From NCBI GenBank assembly GCA_016893485.2, contig JAFEKX020000001.1, positions 8,573,501 to 8,637,500 of the forward strand: a DNA stretch of 64,000 nt, written 5' to 3'. Under the pieces are notes generated by a model. It was not told the DNA's origin, did no database searches, and saw only the letters and a program-made list of their open reading frames with translations. Position 1 is the first letter of the stretch, and each line of letters starts with the position of its first letter. The position numbers were made by a program, and so were the translations under genes. This DNA is from Streptomyces sp. P3. Lineage in GTDB: Bacteria; Actinomycetota; Actinomycetes; Streptomycetales; Streptomycetaceae. This document shows positions 48,592 through 58,591 of the stretch, piece by piece.

Positions 48592-49386
48592 ATGCCCCCT
48601 CTTTCCCCCGCCTCCGTCGTCGCCACGCTCCGTGCCGCGGGCTGTGTCTTCGCCGAGGACGAGGCGCGACTGATCCTCTCCGCCGCCCGCACCCATGACG
48701 AACTCGCCGCGATGGTCGACCGGCGCGTCACCGGCCTGCCCCTCGAACACGTCGTCGGCTGGGCCGAGTTCGCCGGCCTGCGCATCCATGTGGAACCCGG
48801 CGTGTTCGTCCCCCCGCCGCCGCACCGAGTACCTTGTCGAGCAGGCCCTCGCGCAGGCCCCGGACGCGTCCGTCGTCGTGGACCTGTGCTGCGGCTCCGG
48901 CGCGGTCGGCGCGGCCCTCGCCGAGGCCCTCGGCCCGGTCGAACTGCACGCCGCCGACGTCGACCCCGCCGCCACCCACTGCGCCCGCCGCAACATCGCG
49001 CCCTACGGCGGCCACGTCCACACCGGCGACCTGTTCGCGGCGCTGCCCACCGCGTTGCGCGGACGCGTCGACATCCTCGCGGCCAACGTCCCGTACGTCC
49101 CCACCGGCGAGGTCGGCCTCCTCCCCGCCGAGGCCCGCGAACACGAACCCCTGGTCGCCCTCGACGGCGGCACCGACGGCCTCGACATACTCCGGGAGGT
49201 CGCCATGGGGGCACCCGGCTGGCTGGCCCCTGGTGGCTGCCTGCTCGTGGAGACGAGCGAACGTCAACTGCCTTCGGCGGTGGGGGTGTTCAGGGGGCGG
49301 GGTTGGAGACGCGGGTCGCGGTGTCTGAGGAGTTGTACGCGAACGTGGTGATCGGGGTCAGGGCGGTGGGGGCTGTGGGGGTGTAG
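48592..49386 (+). CDS. PrmC/HemK-like protein glutamine methyltransferase, two frame slips
   Basis: About 265 residues. The helical N-terminus has GCVFAEDEARLILSAARTHD and GLPLEHVVGWAEFAGLRIHV. Motif I is VVVDLCCGSGAVGAALAEAL. The catalytic HemK motif reads LAANVPYVPTGEVGLLP, a variant of NPPY (N-V-P-Y). The end is RVAVSEELYANVVIGVRAV. The frame slips near 48825 and 49290. The variant motif and the short length set it apart from the canonical release-factor enzyme, so the target may differ. Confidence 0.85.
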   Translation: MPPLSPASVVATLRAAGCVFAEDEARLILSAARTHDELAAMVDRRVTGLPLEHVVGWAEFAGLRIHVEPGVFVPPPPHRVPCRAGPRAGPGRVRRRGPVLRLRRGRRGPRRGPRPGRTARRRRRPRRHPLRPPQHRALRRPRPHRRPVRGAAHRVARTRRHPRGQRPVRPHRRGRPPPRRGPRTRTPGRPRRRHRRPRHTPGGRHGGTRLAGPWWLPARGDERTSTAFGGGGVQGAGLETRVAVSEELYANVVIGVRAVGAVGV

Positions 49387-49586
49387 CTGTGCCGGTGCCG
49401 GGTGGCCTGGGTGAGGGGCTCGGGCTGGTGGGGCCCGTCGGGCTTGCCGTCGCTGCCCGTCGGTGTGGGCGAAGGGTCCGGGTCGCCGTGGCCGGATGGG
49501 GTGAGGCGTTCAAGGCGGTGGGGGCGTTAGGCCGTAGCGTCCGCCGCCGGACGGGTTGGGCGCGGGGCTCGGGCAAGTGAGCCCCG

Positions 49587-50332
49587 TCAGGTCGTGGCGT
49601 CGCTGCCGGACGGGCTCGGGCTGGGTGAAGTGCTCGGGCCGTGACCGTGGTCGCCGCGCCCCCAGGGACCGGGGCCTCGGTCGTCGTCGTCCGGGCCGGT
49701 GCCTCGGCCGTTGCCCGGGCCTCTGTGGTCGAAGGTGCCGGTGAAGGCGCGGTCGGCGGTGCGGGTGCCGGAGTCGGAGCGGGTGCCGGTCAGGGAGGCT
49801 GCGGTGCCCTTCTTGAGGGCGTCGGAGCCCTGGGCCGTGACGCCGGAGCCGACGGTCCAGGTCCATGAGGTGCCGTCGTCGCTCCTGACGGTGACCTGGT
49901 CGCCGTCGACCTTCGTGACCGTGCCGCGCTGCCAGATGCGTACGACCCACTTGCCGGTGGCGTCGTCCTTGACCGTCGCCTCGCCGTGCACGGCCGCGCC
50001 GCCCAGGCCGAAACCGCCACCGTGCCGGAAGCCGGGACCGCCCGGCGACGGCGTGCCTGAGGGGGAGGCCGCCGCGGCCGGTAGGGCGTCGCCGCCCGAG
50101 CCTCCCGAGGTCGCCGCGTAGGCGACGGTCCCGCCGAGCGCCAGCACCGCCACCGTGGCCACGGCGATCACCGCACGGGCCCGCCGCGACCGCTGTCGCC
50201 ACAGCCGGTCGATGCCGACGCGCTCGCGCTCCGCGCCCCGGGGCCCGTCAGGACCTCCCACTCGGGCGCGTGGTCCGGCATCGGAGGTACCGCCGAGCTG
50301 TCGCCGGCTTCGTGCTCAGGATCGTGCGTCAC
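49587..50332 (-). CDS. Membrane-anchored hypothetical protein, one frame slip
   Basis: About 248 residues from GTG 50332. A short acidic cytoplasmic part is followed by a basic stretch and one membrane helix (AVIAVATVAVLALGGTVAYA near residue 60). The extracytoplasmic part has a Pro/Ser/Gly-rich linker, then a small beta domain of DUF5666-like appearance (TGKWVVRIWQRGTVTKVDGD, QVTVRSDDGTSWTWTVGSGV), and a long Gly/Asp/Pro-rich tail. It slips near 50247. No function can be given. Confidence 0.7.
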
Positions 50333-50450
50333 GGCTCGCTCCCTAGGCCCGCGCGCGGCATCCCACCGGCACGCCTGCCTGTGATTCTCCGGGGCGGCCG
50401 ATAAAGAACCGGTAATGGATCCCTGTGAATCCGGGGTGCGCAGGCTCATC

Positions 50451-50480
50451 GGCCTTTATGCAACTAGTTGCACAAAGGCC
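50451..50480. promoter_or_regulatory. 30-bp palindrome upstream of dienoyl-CoA reductase
   Basis: Symmetric at all positions except one pair. Its core is TGCAACTAGTTGCA (50459-50472), flanked by GGCCTTT and AAAGGCC. It lies 48 bases before the fadH start. The PadR gene immediately downstream of fadH is the obvious candidate binder, as PadR proteins bind long A/T-containing palindromes. Confidence 0.7.
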
Positions 50481-50527
50481 CTCCCGTCCTCTACAACAGA
50501 GGCACGACACCGCGCACGGAGGGCCCG

Positions 50528-52542
50528 ATGAGCCGTTACCCGCACCTGCTGAACCCCCTCGACCTGGGCTTCACCACGCTGCCCAACCGCGTCCTCATGG
50601 GCTCCATGCACGTAGGCCTCGAAGAGGCCGAGCGCGGTTTCGAGCGCATGGCGGAGTTCTACGCGGCACGCGCGCGTGGCGGCGTCGGCCTGATCGTCAC
50701 CGGCGGCATCGCCCCCAACGAGGCCGGTCGGCCGTACGAGGGCGGCGCCAAGCTGACCACCGACGCCGAGGCCGCGCAGCATGCGGAGATCACCGCCGCC
50801 GTGCACCGCGAGGGCGGCCGGATCGCGATGCAGATCCTGCACTTCGGGCGCTACGCCTACCATCAGGACCTCGTCGCGCCGAGCGCCGTCCAGGCACCGA
50901 TCAGCCCCTTCCCGCCCCGCGCGCTCACCGACGACGAGGTCGAGCAGACCGTCGAGGACTACGTCCGCGCGGCCAAGCTCGCCCGGCAGGCCGGCTACGA
51001 CGGCGTCGAGATCATGGGCTCCGAGGGCTACCTCATCAACGAGTTCATCGCCGCACAGACCAACCACCGCGACGACCGCTGGGGCGGCTCGTACGAGAAC
51101 CGGACGCGCTTCCCCGTCGAGATCGTGCGCCGGGTGCGCGAAGCGGTCGGCGAGGACTTCATCATCGTCTACCGGCTGTCGATGCTGGACCTCGTGCCGG
51201 GCGGCTCCACGCTCGACGAGGTCATCACGCTGGCCAAGGCGGTCGAGGCCGCCGGGGCGACCATCATCAACACCGGCATCGGCTGGCACGAGGCCCGCAT
51301 CCCGACCATCGCGACCTCCGTGCCGCGCGGTGCGTACACCTGGGTGACGAAGAAGCTGATGGGCGCCGTCTCCATCCCCTCGTCACCACCAACCGCATCA
51401 ACACCCCCGAACTGGCAGAGCAGTTGCTCGCCGACGGGTACGCCGACATGGTGTCGATGGCCCGTCCGATGCTCGCCGACCCCGATTTCGTCGCCAAGGC
51501 CGCGGCCGACCGTTCCGACGCGATCAACACCTGCATCGGCTGCAACCAGGCCTGCCTCGACCACACCTTCAGCGGGAAGATCACCTCCTGCCTGGTCAAC
51601 CCGCGTGCCTGCCACGAGACCGAACTCGTCCTCGCCCCCACGCGGTTGCGCAAACGCGTCGCGGTGGTGGGCGCGGGTCCGGCCGGTCTGGCGTGCGCGG
51701 TCTCGGCCGCCGAACGCGGCCACGAGGTCACCCTTTTCGACGCCGCGAGCGAGATCGGCGGACAGCTCAACGTGGCCCGACAGGTCCCGGGCAAGCAGGA
51801 GTTCGACGAGACGCTGCGCTACTTCCGCACCCGGCTCGCCGAGCATGAGGTCGACGTACGCCTCAACACGCCTGTCGGGGCAGGGGACTTGGGCGCCTAC
51901 GACGAGATCGTCGTCGCCACCGGCGTCAGCCCCCGCACCCCCGACATCCCCGGCGTCGACCACCCCAGCGTCGTCGGCTACCTCGACGTGCTGCGCGACC
52001 GCGTCCCGGTCGGCGACCGCGTCGCGATCCTCGGCGCGGGCGGCATCGGCTTCGACGTCGCCGAGTTCCTCACCGACGGCGGCGACAAGGCGAGCGAGGA
52101 CCCGGCGACGTACTTCCGCGCCTGGGGCGTCGACATGGACTACGCGGCCCCCGGCGGCCTCACCGCGCCCGAGCGGCCCGCCCCGCCGCGCAGCGTCCAC
52201 CTCCTCCAGCGCAAGGCGACCAAGGTCGGCGCGGGCCTCGGCAAGACCACGGGCTGGATCCACCGCACCGAGCTCAAGCACCGGGGCGTCACCATGGTCC
52301 CGGGCGTCCAGTACGACCTGATCGACGACGCCGGACTGCACGTCACCGTCGACGGCACGAGCACCGTCCTAGAGGTCGACACGGTCGTCCTGTGCACGGG
52401 CCAGGACCCGCGCCGCGACCTCTACGACGAGTTGACCGCCGCCGGCCGCTCCGTGCACCTCATCGGCGGCGCCGACGTGGCCGCCGAACTGGACGCCAAG
52501 CGTGCGATCAAGCAGGGCACCGAGGTCGCGGCGGCCCTCTGA
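50528..52542 (+). CDS. fadH: NADPH-dependent 2,4-dienoyl-CoA reductase/old-yellow-enzyme, one frame slip
   Basis: About 671 residues. The FMN barrel opens PLDLGFTTLPNRVLMGSMHV and holds VEIMGSEGYLINEFIAAQTN and WGGSYENRTRFPVEIVRRVR. The 4Fe-4S cluster is CIGCNQACLDHTFSGKITSC. The FAD part is RVAVVGAGPAGLACAVSAAE and the NADPH part VAILGAGGIGFDVAEFLTDG. The start at 50528 has GGAGGG. The frame slips near 51378. It reduces 2,4-dienoyl-CoA in unsaturated fatty-acid oxidation, or a related enone. The palindrome at 50451 and the downstream padR indicate regulation by PadR. Confidence 0.93.
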
Positions 52543-52564
52543 GGTCCGTCCCTAGGATGACCCC

Positions 52565-53092
52565 ATGTCACTCCCGCACGCGATCCTCACCGCCCTCCTG
52601 GAGAAGCCGTCCTCGGGCCTTGAGCTGACCCGGCGCTTCGACCGGTCGATCGGTTACTTCTGGTCGGCGACGCACCAGCAGATCTATCGCGAGCTGGGAA
52701 AACTGGAAGCGGACGGCCAGATCAGGGCGCTCGCGTCCGAGCAGCCGGCCCGCGGCCAGAAGAAGCGCTACGAGGTCCTCCCGGCGGGCCGCGCCGAACT
52801 GGCCCGCTGGACGTCGTCGTCCCAGGACCCCAAGCCGCTGCGCGACACGATGCTGCTGCGGCTGCGCGCGGCGGCGGTGGTCGGCACGGACGGCATCGAG
52901 GAGGACCTGCGCCGCCATCTCGCCCTGCATCAGCGGCAGTTGACGGAGTACGAGGAGATCGAGAAGCGCGACTTCCCGCCGGGCCGGGACAGCGCGCAGG
53001 ACCGGCTCCAGCACCTGGTGCTGCGCGCCGGGATCGACCTGGAGACGTTCTGGACGCGGTGGCTCACGCATGCGATCGAGGAGTTGCCGTAG
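52565..53092 (+). CDS. PadR-family regulator
   Basis: Intact 175-residue protein. MSLPHAILTALLEKPSSGLE, LTRRFDRSIGYFWSATHQQI, YRELGKLEADGQIRALASEQ form the PadR helix-turn-helix and wing. The C-terminal Vir-like domain holds LRDTMLLRLRAAAVVGTDGI and DRLQHLVLRAGIDLETFWTR. It follows fadH by 22 bases, so it is co-transcribed. The 30-bp palindrome upstream of fadH is its likely operator. Confidence 0.92.
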   Translation: MSLPHAILTALLEKPSSGLELTRRFDRSIGYFWSATHQQIYRELGKLEADGQIRALASEQPARGQKKRYEVLPAGRAELARWTSSSQDPKPLRDTMLLRLRAAAVVGTDGIEEDLRRHLALHQRQLTEYEEIEKRDFPPGRDSAQDRLQHLVLRAGIDLETFWTRWLTHAIEELP

Positions 53093-53187
53093 GGGATGTT
53101 CGCGGAGTTCGTGAGGGTCGCGTCGCCGTAGGGCATGGGGGAGGGGCCGACCAGGTGCGGGCGGCCCCTCGTCGGGTCCGGGAGAGA

Positions 53188-53739
53188 TCAGAGGCGGTAC
53201 GGCTTCGCGCGTCTGCGCAGGAACCAGGCCGTCGCGATGACGCCGGCGCCGACCAGGCCGCCGCCCACTCCCAGCGTGAGCGGGCCGTAGTCCTTGGTGG
53301 AACCGCCGAGGCCGCCCATGACACCGCGTGAGGGCGATGTCGTGGCGGCGGCGGTGGCCGTGGGGGTGGTGGACCTGGTCACGATCACGGTCTGGGTGCC
53401 CACGGGTGTGCTGGCGTTCTGGCACATGACGATCACGGTGTACGTGCCCGGAGTGACGTTCGTCCAGGCGGTGGACTGGCTGATCGTCGTCCCCGCCAGG
53501 GTGGCCTTGCGGCCCTCGGCGAAGCTGCCCTGGCTGCTGGTCAGGAGCGAGCCGGTGCCCCAGATGCCGGTGGTCCGGTTCTGGGAACACGCGCTGGTCG
53601 TGACCGAGACCGTGGTCCCGGTCGTGCTCACGGAGATCCCCGACGCCGCGCCCGCGGTGGTGGCGGTCAGGGCGAGGGGAAGAGCGGCGGCGGCTGTCAC
53701 GGTCAGGCCGGAGCGGAGTAGTAGCTGAAAAGTGCGCAT
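53188..53739 (-). CDS. Secreted or surface-anchored Ser/Thr-rich protein
   Basis: Intact, 183 residues from ATG 53739. A signal peptide (LLLRSGLTVTAAAALPLALT and TAGA cleavage region) is followed by an extracellular Ig-like Thr/Ser-rich domain with two Cys (VTTSACSQNRTTGIWG, TYTVIVMCQNASTPVG). A Thr/Pro stalk then leads to a C-terminal helix GPLTLGVGGGLVGAGVIATA and FLRRRAKP. This layout is that of a cell-surface protein, but no LPXTG sortase motif is visible. Function unknown. Confidence 0.78.
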   Translation of the reverse strand: MRTFQLLLRSGLTVTAAAALPLALTATTAGAASGISVSTTGTTVSVTTSACSQNRTTGIWGTGSLLTSSQGSFAEGRKATLAGTTISQSTAWTNVTPGTYTVIVMCQNASTPVGTQTVIVTRSTTPTATAAATTSPSRGVMGGLGGSTKDYGPLTLGVGGGLVGAGVIATAWFLRRRAKPYRL

Positions 53740-54533
53740 GGGACTGCCCTCCGGCGGCACGGTTGGCGGAACATCCCTTGCGCCGCCGAGATCGGGAAAC
53801 GGCCGTGCTGCCTCCAAGGAAGCCAACGCGTCCCGCGGCTTTACCGCGAGCGGACGGCGACCGGGCAGGTGACGTATTCCTTCGTCCGGGTCAGCGGGTG
53901 GGGGTGTCGGGGGCGGGGTGGTGAGGTGTGGGCGCTCATCCAGTGGGTGCCGTGCTGGGCGTCCGGTTCGGGGATGGCCCTGTAGGGGGTGGGTGTTGGC
54001 GGGCAGGCGGCGTGCCGGTGCCCGGTTCCGGGACGGCGCTGGCCGGGGGTGTAGCGCTGGGTGTCTGGCTCGAGGGCGGCGATGTGTGCGGCGGGGGCGT
54101 TCACCGGGTGGGCGCTTGTGCCGCGTATCCGGCTCCAGGACCGTGTGTCGGGATCGCGGGTGCTCGCCGGGCGGGTGTCGCGGTGGGTGTCCGGTTCTTG
54201 GGAGCAGGCGCTGTGTTGAGGGCGCGGGCCCCTACCGGGCGAGCGCCGTGCCGCGTGTCCGCTCTGGGGCGCTGTCTGGGGCCGCGGGTGCTCGACGGAT
54301 GGGTGTCGCTCCGAGTGTCCCGTTCGCGGGGACAGCGCTGCTGGGGTCGTGGGTGTTACCGGCCGGGTGCCCGGCGGTGGGGGCCGCTGCCAAGGGTGCG
54401 GGCGCTCGCCAACTCGCGTTCGTAGGAGGGCTCAGTCCTGGGCCGACCCGCTGTTGGCGGCGCTGTCGCTCGCCAGCCCGCGACGCTCCGCGCTCCCGGT
54501 CCCAGGTCGGCGCGCTGTCAGCCGTGCCGTCGC
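53740..54533. repeat. Intergenic tract with about seven degenerate 60-65-bp tandem repeats
   Basis: From about 53920 to 54420 the forward strand repeats a loose pattern: a GTGTCCGGTTC-like block, then GGGA-GCGCTG, then GGGTGTT or GGGTGCTC, then CCGGGCGG. Examples of the first block are GCGTCCGGTTC (53959), GTGCCCGGTTC (54017) and GTGTCCGGTTC (54187). The copies are diverged and lengths vary. No open frame on either strand keeps a steady coding pattern through it. It could be a decayed repeat gene or a structured intergenic element. Confidence 0.5.
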
Positions 54534-55505
54534 TCACCAACCAGGCGCCGCCCGGAGGAGCCGTTCGCGGACGAGGGTGACGTGGGGTTGTCCGGGGAGC
54601 CGGGGCGGTGGGTGAGGTAGGAGGTGTTGATCGGGGGTCTTCGGGGGTCAGCAGGGGGACCAGCGTGCCGGAGGCCAGTTCGCCCAGGCAGAGGTAGCGG
54701 GGAGGACGGTGATCCCGGCGCCGGACACGACCGCCGCCAGCACCCCGCGCAGATCGGGCACCGTGATAGCGGCCTGGGCGGCAAGGCGGGTGCCGAAGAC
54801 GTGTCGCCAGTACCGGCGCGCGATCGGGAGATCCTCGGCGTACGACACGAGCGGCACCCCGTGCAGCGCGGCGGGCCCTTCGGCCGCGACCCGTCCCGCC
54901 CCGACGCGCTCGGCCCACGCGGGGGAAGCGACCAGCACGAACTCCTCGTCCGCCAACGGCTCCACGTGAGCGTCCGACCGCGCGGCCGGGCGGTGGCGAT
55001 CACCAGGTCGAAACGGCCGCCCCGGAGACCGTGGAGGAGGTCGTCCGTCAGCCCCGGGGTCACTCGCAGCCGTACGCCATCAGCGGTCAGCGGTGCCAGG
55101 GCGGGCAGCACGCGGGTGCACAGCAGCTCGGCCGGACCGGCGATGTGCACGGGTTCCGGGACTGGTCCGTGCCGGGAGCGCCCCGGTCCGCCACGGCGGC
55201 GAGCGCGTCCAGCGGCGCCGCGACCTGCGCGGCCAACTGGTCCGCCACCGCCGTCGGCACGACCCGCGCGACCGCCGCTCGAACAACTCCCGCCCCAACT
55301 GCCCCTCCAGGGAACGGATTTGGGTCGTCACCGTCGGCTGCGACAGCCCGAGCAGCCGTCCCGCCGAGGTGAACGAACCCGCCCGGTGCACGGCGAGGAA
55401 CGTCCGGAGGAGGGAGAGATCGAGCGGCCCGGGCGAGGTGGTCGAGGTGCCCGAGGTGCCGGACGCGGTCGGGGTGGTTGAGGTATTGGTATCCCCATGG
55501 GTCAT
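54534..55505 (-). CDS. LysR-family regulator, several frame slips
   Basis: About 325 residues. The N-terminal HTH is LSLLRTFLAVHRAGSFTSAG, RLLGLSQPTVTTQIRSLEGQ, then LGRELFERR. The effector domain includes IAGPAELLCTRVLPALAPLT, GLRGGRFDLVIATARPRGRT, EPLADEEFVLVASPAWAERV and LRGVLAAVVSGAGITVLP. It ends NPHVTLVRERLLRAAPGW. At least five slips are needed (near 54580, 54700, 54985, 55165 and 55270). A serine-rich stretch precedes the HTH. Target genes cannot be told from position. Confidence 0.8.
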
Positions 55506-55526
55506 GGGAGCGATCCTAGGGAACAC

Positions 55527-56542
55527 CTATGGCTTGGCGTCGCCCGTCGTCACCGTCCGCTCCACCGAGAACCCGCCCCACGTACCGTCCGGCAACCGCG
55601 CCCGCAGCCGTACCCGATGGCCGACCCCGGCGTCCCCGCCCGCGTAGAAGCTGTACGTCGCCCGGCCGCGCGGCGCGGTCCCGCCCCAGACCAGCGACGT
55701 GGCCGGCTGTCCGTCGAGGCGGATCTGGTACTCCGTGACCACCCCGTCCGTGCGCGGCGGCACCCAGGACAGGTCGATGTAGTACGCCCCGTCGTCGCCC
55801 TTGTGCGTCGCGGCCCGGAAGTCGGTGGGCGCGGTGCCGCTCCCGTCGTCGCTGCCGGGCGCGGTGGTGAGCGGGACGACCGTACTCGCGGCGGAGAGGT
55901 TGTCGGCGGCGTCCCGCGCCCGCACGGTGAAGGAGTACCGCGTGCTCGGCCGCAGCCCCGTCACCACGGTCGCGGTCTGTGCTCCGCCCACACTGTGGAT
56001 CTTCGCTCCGCCCTGATAGATGTCGTACGACACCACACCCCGGTCGTCCTTCGAGGCGTCCCAGGAGAGTTGGGCCGCCCGGCTGCCGATGGCTCGGCCC
56101 TGTGCGGCGCCCGGAGCGGTGGGCGCCGAGTGGTCGGCCGCCACGGCGACCGGGGTCCGCGCCCGGACCTCCCGGCTGCGCGGACCCAGGCGGCCGTCGG
56201 TGTCCCGGGCCCGCACGGTGAAGGCATACATGGTGGACGGCCTGAGCCTGATGACATCCACCATGTGCTCGGAACCCGGCACTTCCTTCACCTTTGTGGT
56301 GCCCCGATATATCTCGTAGGTGCCGACGGCCGGGTCCGCCGTCACCGCGTCCCACATGACGTGCACGGTGGTCGCGCTCCCCGCCGCGGCCGTGACGCCG
56401 GCCGGGGCACCGGGGCGTGCCCGTCATCGTCGTCGCCCGCGCCGCCCCAGCCGCAGGAGGCCAGCGCGGCGAGCAGCAGGAGGACGGCACACAGCTGTGC
56501 GGTGCGGGGGAGGGCGGGGGCGGTGGTACGGACGCGTCGCAC
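55527..56542 (-). CDS. Fibronectin-type-III lipoprotein, one frame slip
   Basis: About 338 residues from GTG 56542 with a GGGAGG site. The lipoprotein signal is LCAVLLLLAALASCGWGG, with lipobox LASC. After a slip near 56420, fibronectin-III domains follow: VHVMWDAVTADPAVGTYEIY with MYAFTVRARDTDG, then AAQLSWDASKDDRGVVSYDI with RYSFTVRARDAADNLSAAST, and a third with DLSWVPPRTDGVVTEYQIRL. Such domains mediate binding to cell-wall or polymer substrates. It is anchored outside the membrane; no catalytic domain is present. Confidence 0.85.
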
Positions 56543-57017
56543 GATTCTGCCTCCCCGGCATTGCGTGGGCACCACCCGACTGCAAAGGTCCGGACCAATA
56601 TGACGCGAGGGGTGCGACCACATCAAGGGGGCGTCGCAGTAGACCGCTCAGGGGCATTACGTATGCTGAAGTCCGCACGGCTGAACTCGCCCCGAGGGCG
56701 GGCAGTTCATGCCGGTGGCGCGGACCGCTGTCGTCGCTGATCCCGCGCCGGCGCGGGCGGCCGGGTGACCTGAGCCGATACGGGCTCAGGCCCCCGGCCC
56801 CATCGGGGAATGACGCGAGTACAGGGCCCGGGCTTCGCTCGGGACAGACGCGCGCTCAAGGCCGCGGCCCGGGTCGGGAATGACACCGGATCAGGGCCCC
56901 CGCCTCCCTCCCGAGTTGGGGCGTGCACCGTCCGGCCCCCTACCGGTGGCCGAGTTGGAGGACCCGCACCAGGGTGGGCTGAGTGTCCGTCAGATCCCCA
57001 GGAGAGGGTCCTCTATC
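56543..57017. repeat. Intergenic region with 70-bp direct repeat and hairpin
   Basis: Two diverged copies begin GCTCAGGCC at 56784 and GCTCAAGGCC at 56854, offset by 70 bases, sharing GGGAATGAC at 56806 and 56876. A hairpin CCTGAGCC/GGCTCAGG sits at 56769-56790. No convincing gene was found on either strand. It lies between the lipoprotein and the chitosanase, which are divergent. Confidence 0.55.
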
Positions 57018-57722
57018 GTGCGTGTCCAGTCGCTGACGCTGGCCGCGGCCGGCGCCGCCCTGCTCGCCCCGACCACACTGCCCGCCGCACCCGTCGCCTA
57101 CGTCCGCCCCCAGGCGGGACCGTCGGCGGTCCGCGAGGGTGACGTCCGCGCCGCCGACCTGCTGGCCAAGGTGCGTGACTGCGTCCCCGTCTCGCGCGGT
57201 CGGTACCGCAGCGACGACGGGGAACGCGCGACGATCCCGGTCTGCGGCACCAAGGAGGCCGTCTACTGGAAGGCCGACCTGGACATCGACTGCGACGGCC
57301 AGGCGGGGGCCCACTGCAACGCGCGCACCGATCCGCTCTTCTCCTCCATGACGGCGTTCCAGCAGTCCGACGGCCGCTATCTGAGCGCCGAACGGCTGCC
57401 GTACATCGTCGTCCCGGCCGCCAGTGACCTCTGGAACCACCGCGACCACGGCATCGGCGGCGGCTCCGTCGCCGCGGTCGTCTACCGGGACCGGGTGCAG
57501 TACGCCGTCGTAGGAGACGTCGGTCCGCGGGACATCATCGGCGAGGCGTCCTACGCCACCGCCAAGGGCCTCGGCATCCGCACCGACCCGCGCGGCGGCA
57601 GGACGGCCGGCGGGGTCACCTACATCGTGTTCAAGGACTCGCGGGTCAAGCCCATCGAGGACCATGCGGCGGCGGTGGAGACGGGGCAGCGGCTGGCACG
57701 GCTCTTCGTGGACGCGGACTGA
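57018..57722 (+). CDS. Chitosanase, glycoside hydrolase family 75
   Basis: Intact, 234 residues from GTG 57018. A signal peptide is present (LTLAAAGAALLAPTTLPAAP), so it is secreted. The GH75 core includes YWKADLDIDCDGQAGAHCNA, FQQSDGRYLSAERLPYIVV, VAAVVYRDRVQYAVVGDVGP and IIGEASYATAKGLGI. Conserved acids in GDVGP and IIGEAS are the likely catalytic pair. It hydrolyses chitosan (partly deacetylated chitin) outside the cell, fitting a soil saprophyte. Confidence 0.9.
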   Translation: MRVQSLTLAAAGAALLAPTTLPAAPVAYVRPQAGPSAVREGDVRAADLLAKVRDCVPVSRGRYRSDDGERATIPVCGTKEAVYWKADLDIDCDGQAGAHCNARTDPLFSSMTAFQQSDGRYLSAERLPYIVVPAASDLWNHRDHGIGGGSVAAVVYRDRVQYAVVGDVGPRDIIGEASYATAKGLGIRTDPRGGRTAGGVTYIVFKDSRVKPIEDHAAAVETGQRLARLFVDAD

Positions 57723-57766
57723 GCCGTCGGTACGCATGTCCGTCGGCGCACGCGTCCTGGGTGTCG

Positions 57767-58528
57767 TCAGACCGCCGACCAGCCGTCGTCGACGGGCAGG
57801 ATCGCGCCGTTGATGTTGCTCGCCGCGTCCGAGGCGAGGAACACGATCGCGGCGGCCTGCTCCTCGGCGCCGGCCAGTCGGCCGACGTTGACGAAGTGCG
57901 GGCCGAGCGCCGCCGGACCGTGGGCGGCCCGGTCGGCCTCCACGGAGATGTTCGTCGCCGTGCCGCCCGGGGCGATGGCGTTCGCACGGATGCCCTGCTT
58001 GCGGTACATCACCGCGAGGTTCTTGGTCAGGCCGACCACCCCGTGCTTCGACGCCGTGTAGGCGGCGCCCGCCGCGCTGCCCCGCAGGCCCGCCTCGGAT
58101 GCGGTGTTCACGATCGCGCCCCGGCCCGCCGCCAGCATGTGCGGCAGCACGGCCCGGGTGAGCAGGAAGGGCGCGGTCAGGTTGACCCGGATGACCCGCT
58201 CCCACTCCGCGTCGTCCACGTCCGCCAGCGCCGACATGCGGTCCATGATCCCGGCGTTGTTCACCAGCACGTCGACCCCGCCGAACCGCTCCACGGCGGT
58301 CGCCGTCACCGCGTCCACGACCGCCTGCTCGCTCAGGTCACCCGTGACCGCTACGGCGTCACCGCCCGCCTGCTCGATCTCCTTGACGACCGCCTCGGCG
58401 CCCTTGGCGTTCAGGTCGGCGACCAGGACTCTGGCGCCCTCCGCGGCGAAGGCCAGCGCGGCGGCCCGGCCGATGCCCGAGCCCGCTCCGGTGACGATGA
58501 CGCCGCGTCCGTCGAGTCCACTGGCCAT
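57767..58528 (-). CDS. Short-chain dehydrogenase/reductase
   Basis: Intact 253-residue SDR. Cofactor motif VIVTGAGSGIGRAAALAFAA at residues 10-29, DLN after the second strand (NAD preference), NNAG at 90-93, Ser in IVNTASEAGLRGS, and YTASK with the catalytic Tyr and Lys. The end is FLASDAASNINGAILPVDDG. It is divergent from a TetR gene with a palindrome at 58592-58620 between them, so TetR control is likely. Substrate unknown. Confidence 0.93.
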   Translation of the reverse strand: MASGLDGRGVIVTGAGSGIGRAAALAFAAEGARVLVADLNAKGAEAVVKEIEQAGGDAVAVTGDLSEQAVVDAVTATAVERFGGVDVLVNNAGIMDRMSALADVDDAEWERVIRVNLTAPFLLTRAVLPHMLAAGRGAIVNTASEAGLRGSAAGAAYTASKHGVVGLTKNLAVMYRKQGIRANAIAPGGTATNISVEADRAAHGPAALGPHFVNVGRLAGAEEQAAAIVFLASDAASNINGAILPVDDGWSAV

Positions 58529-58591
58529 GAGGTGCTCCTGTCCTGAGCGAAGTGCGAGGGCTCTGCGCCGCCCGGAGTCTGCCCACCCTAC

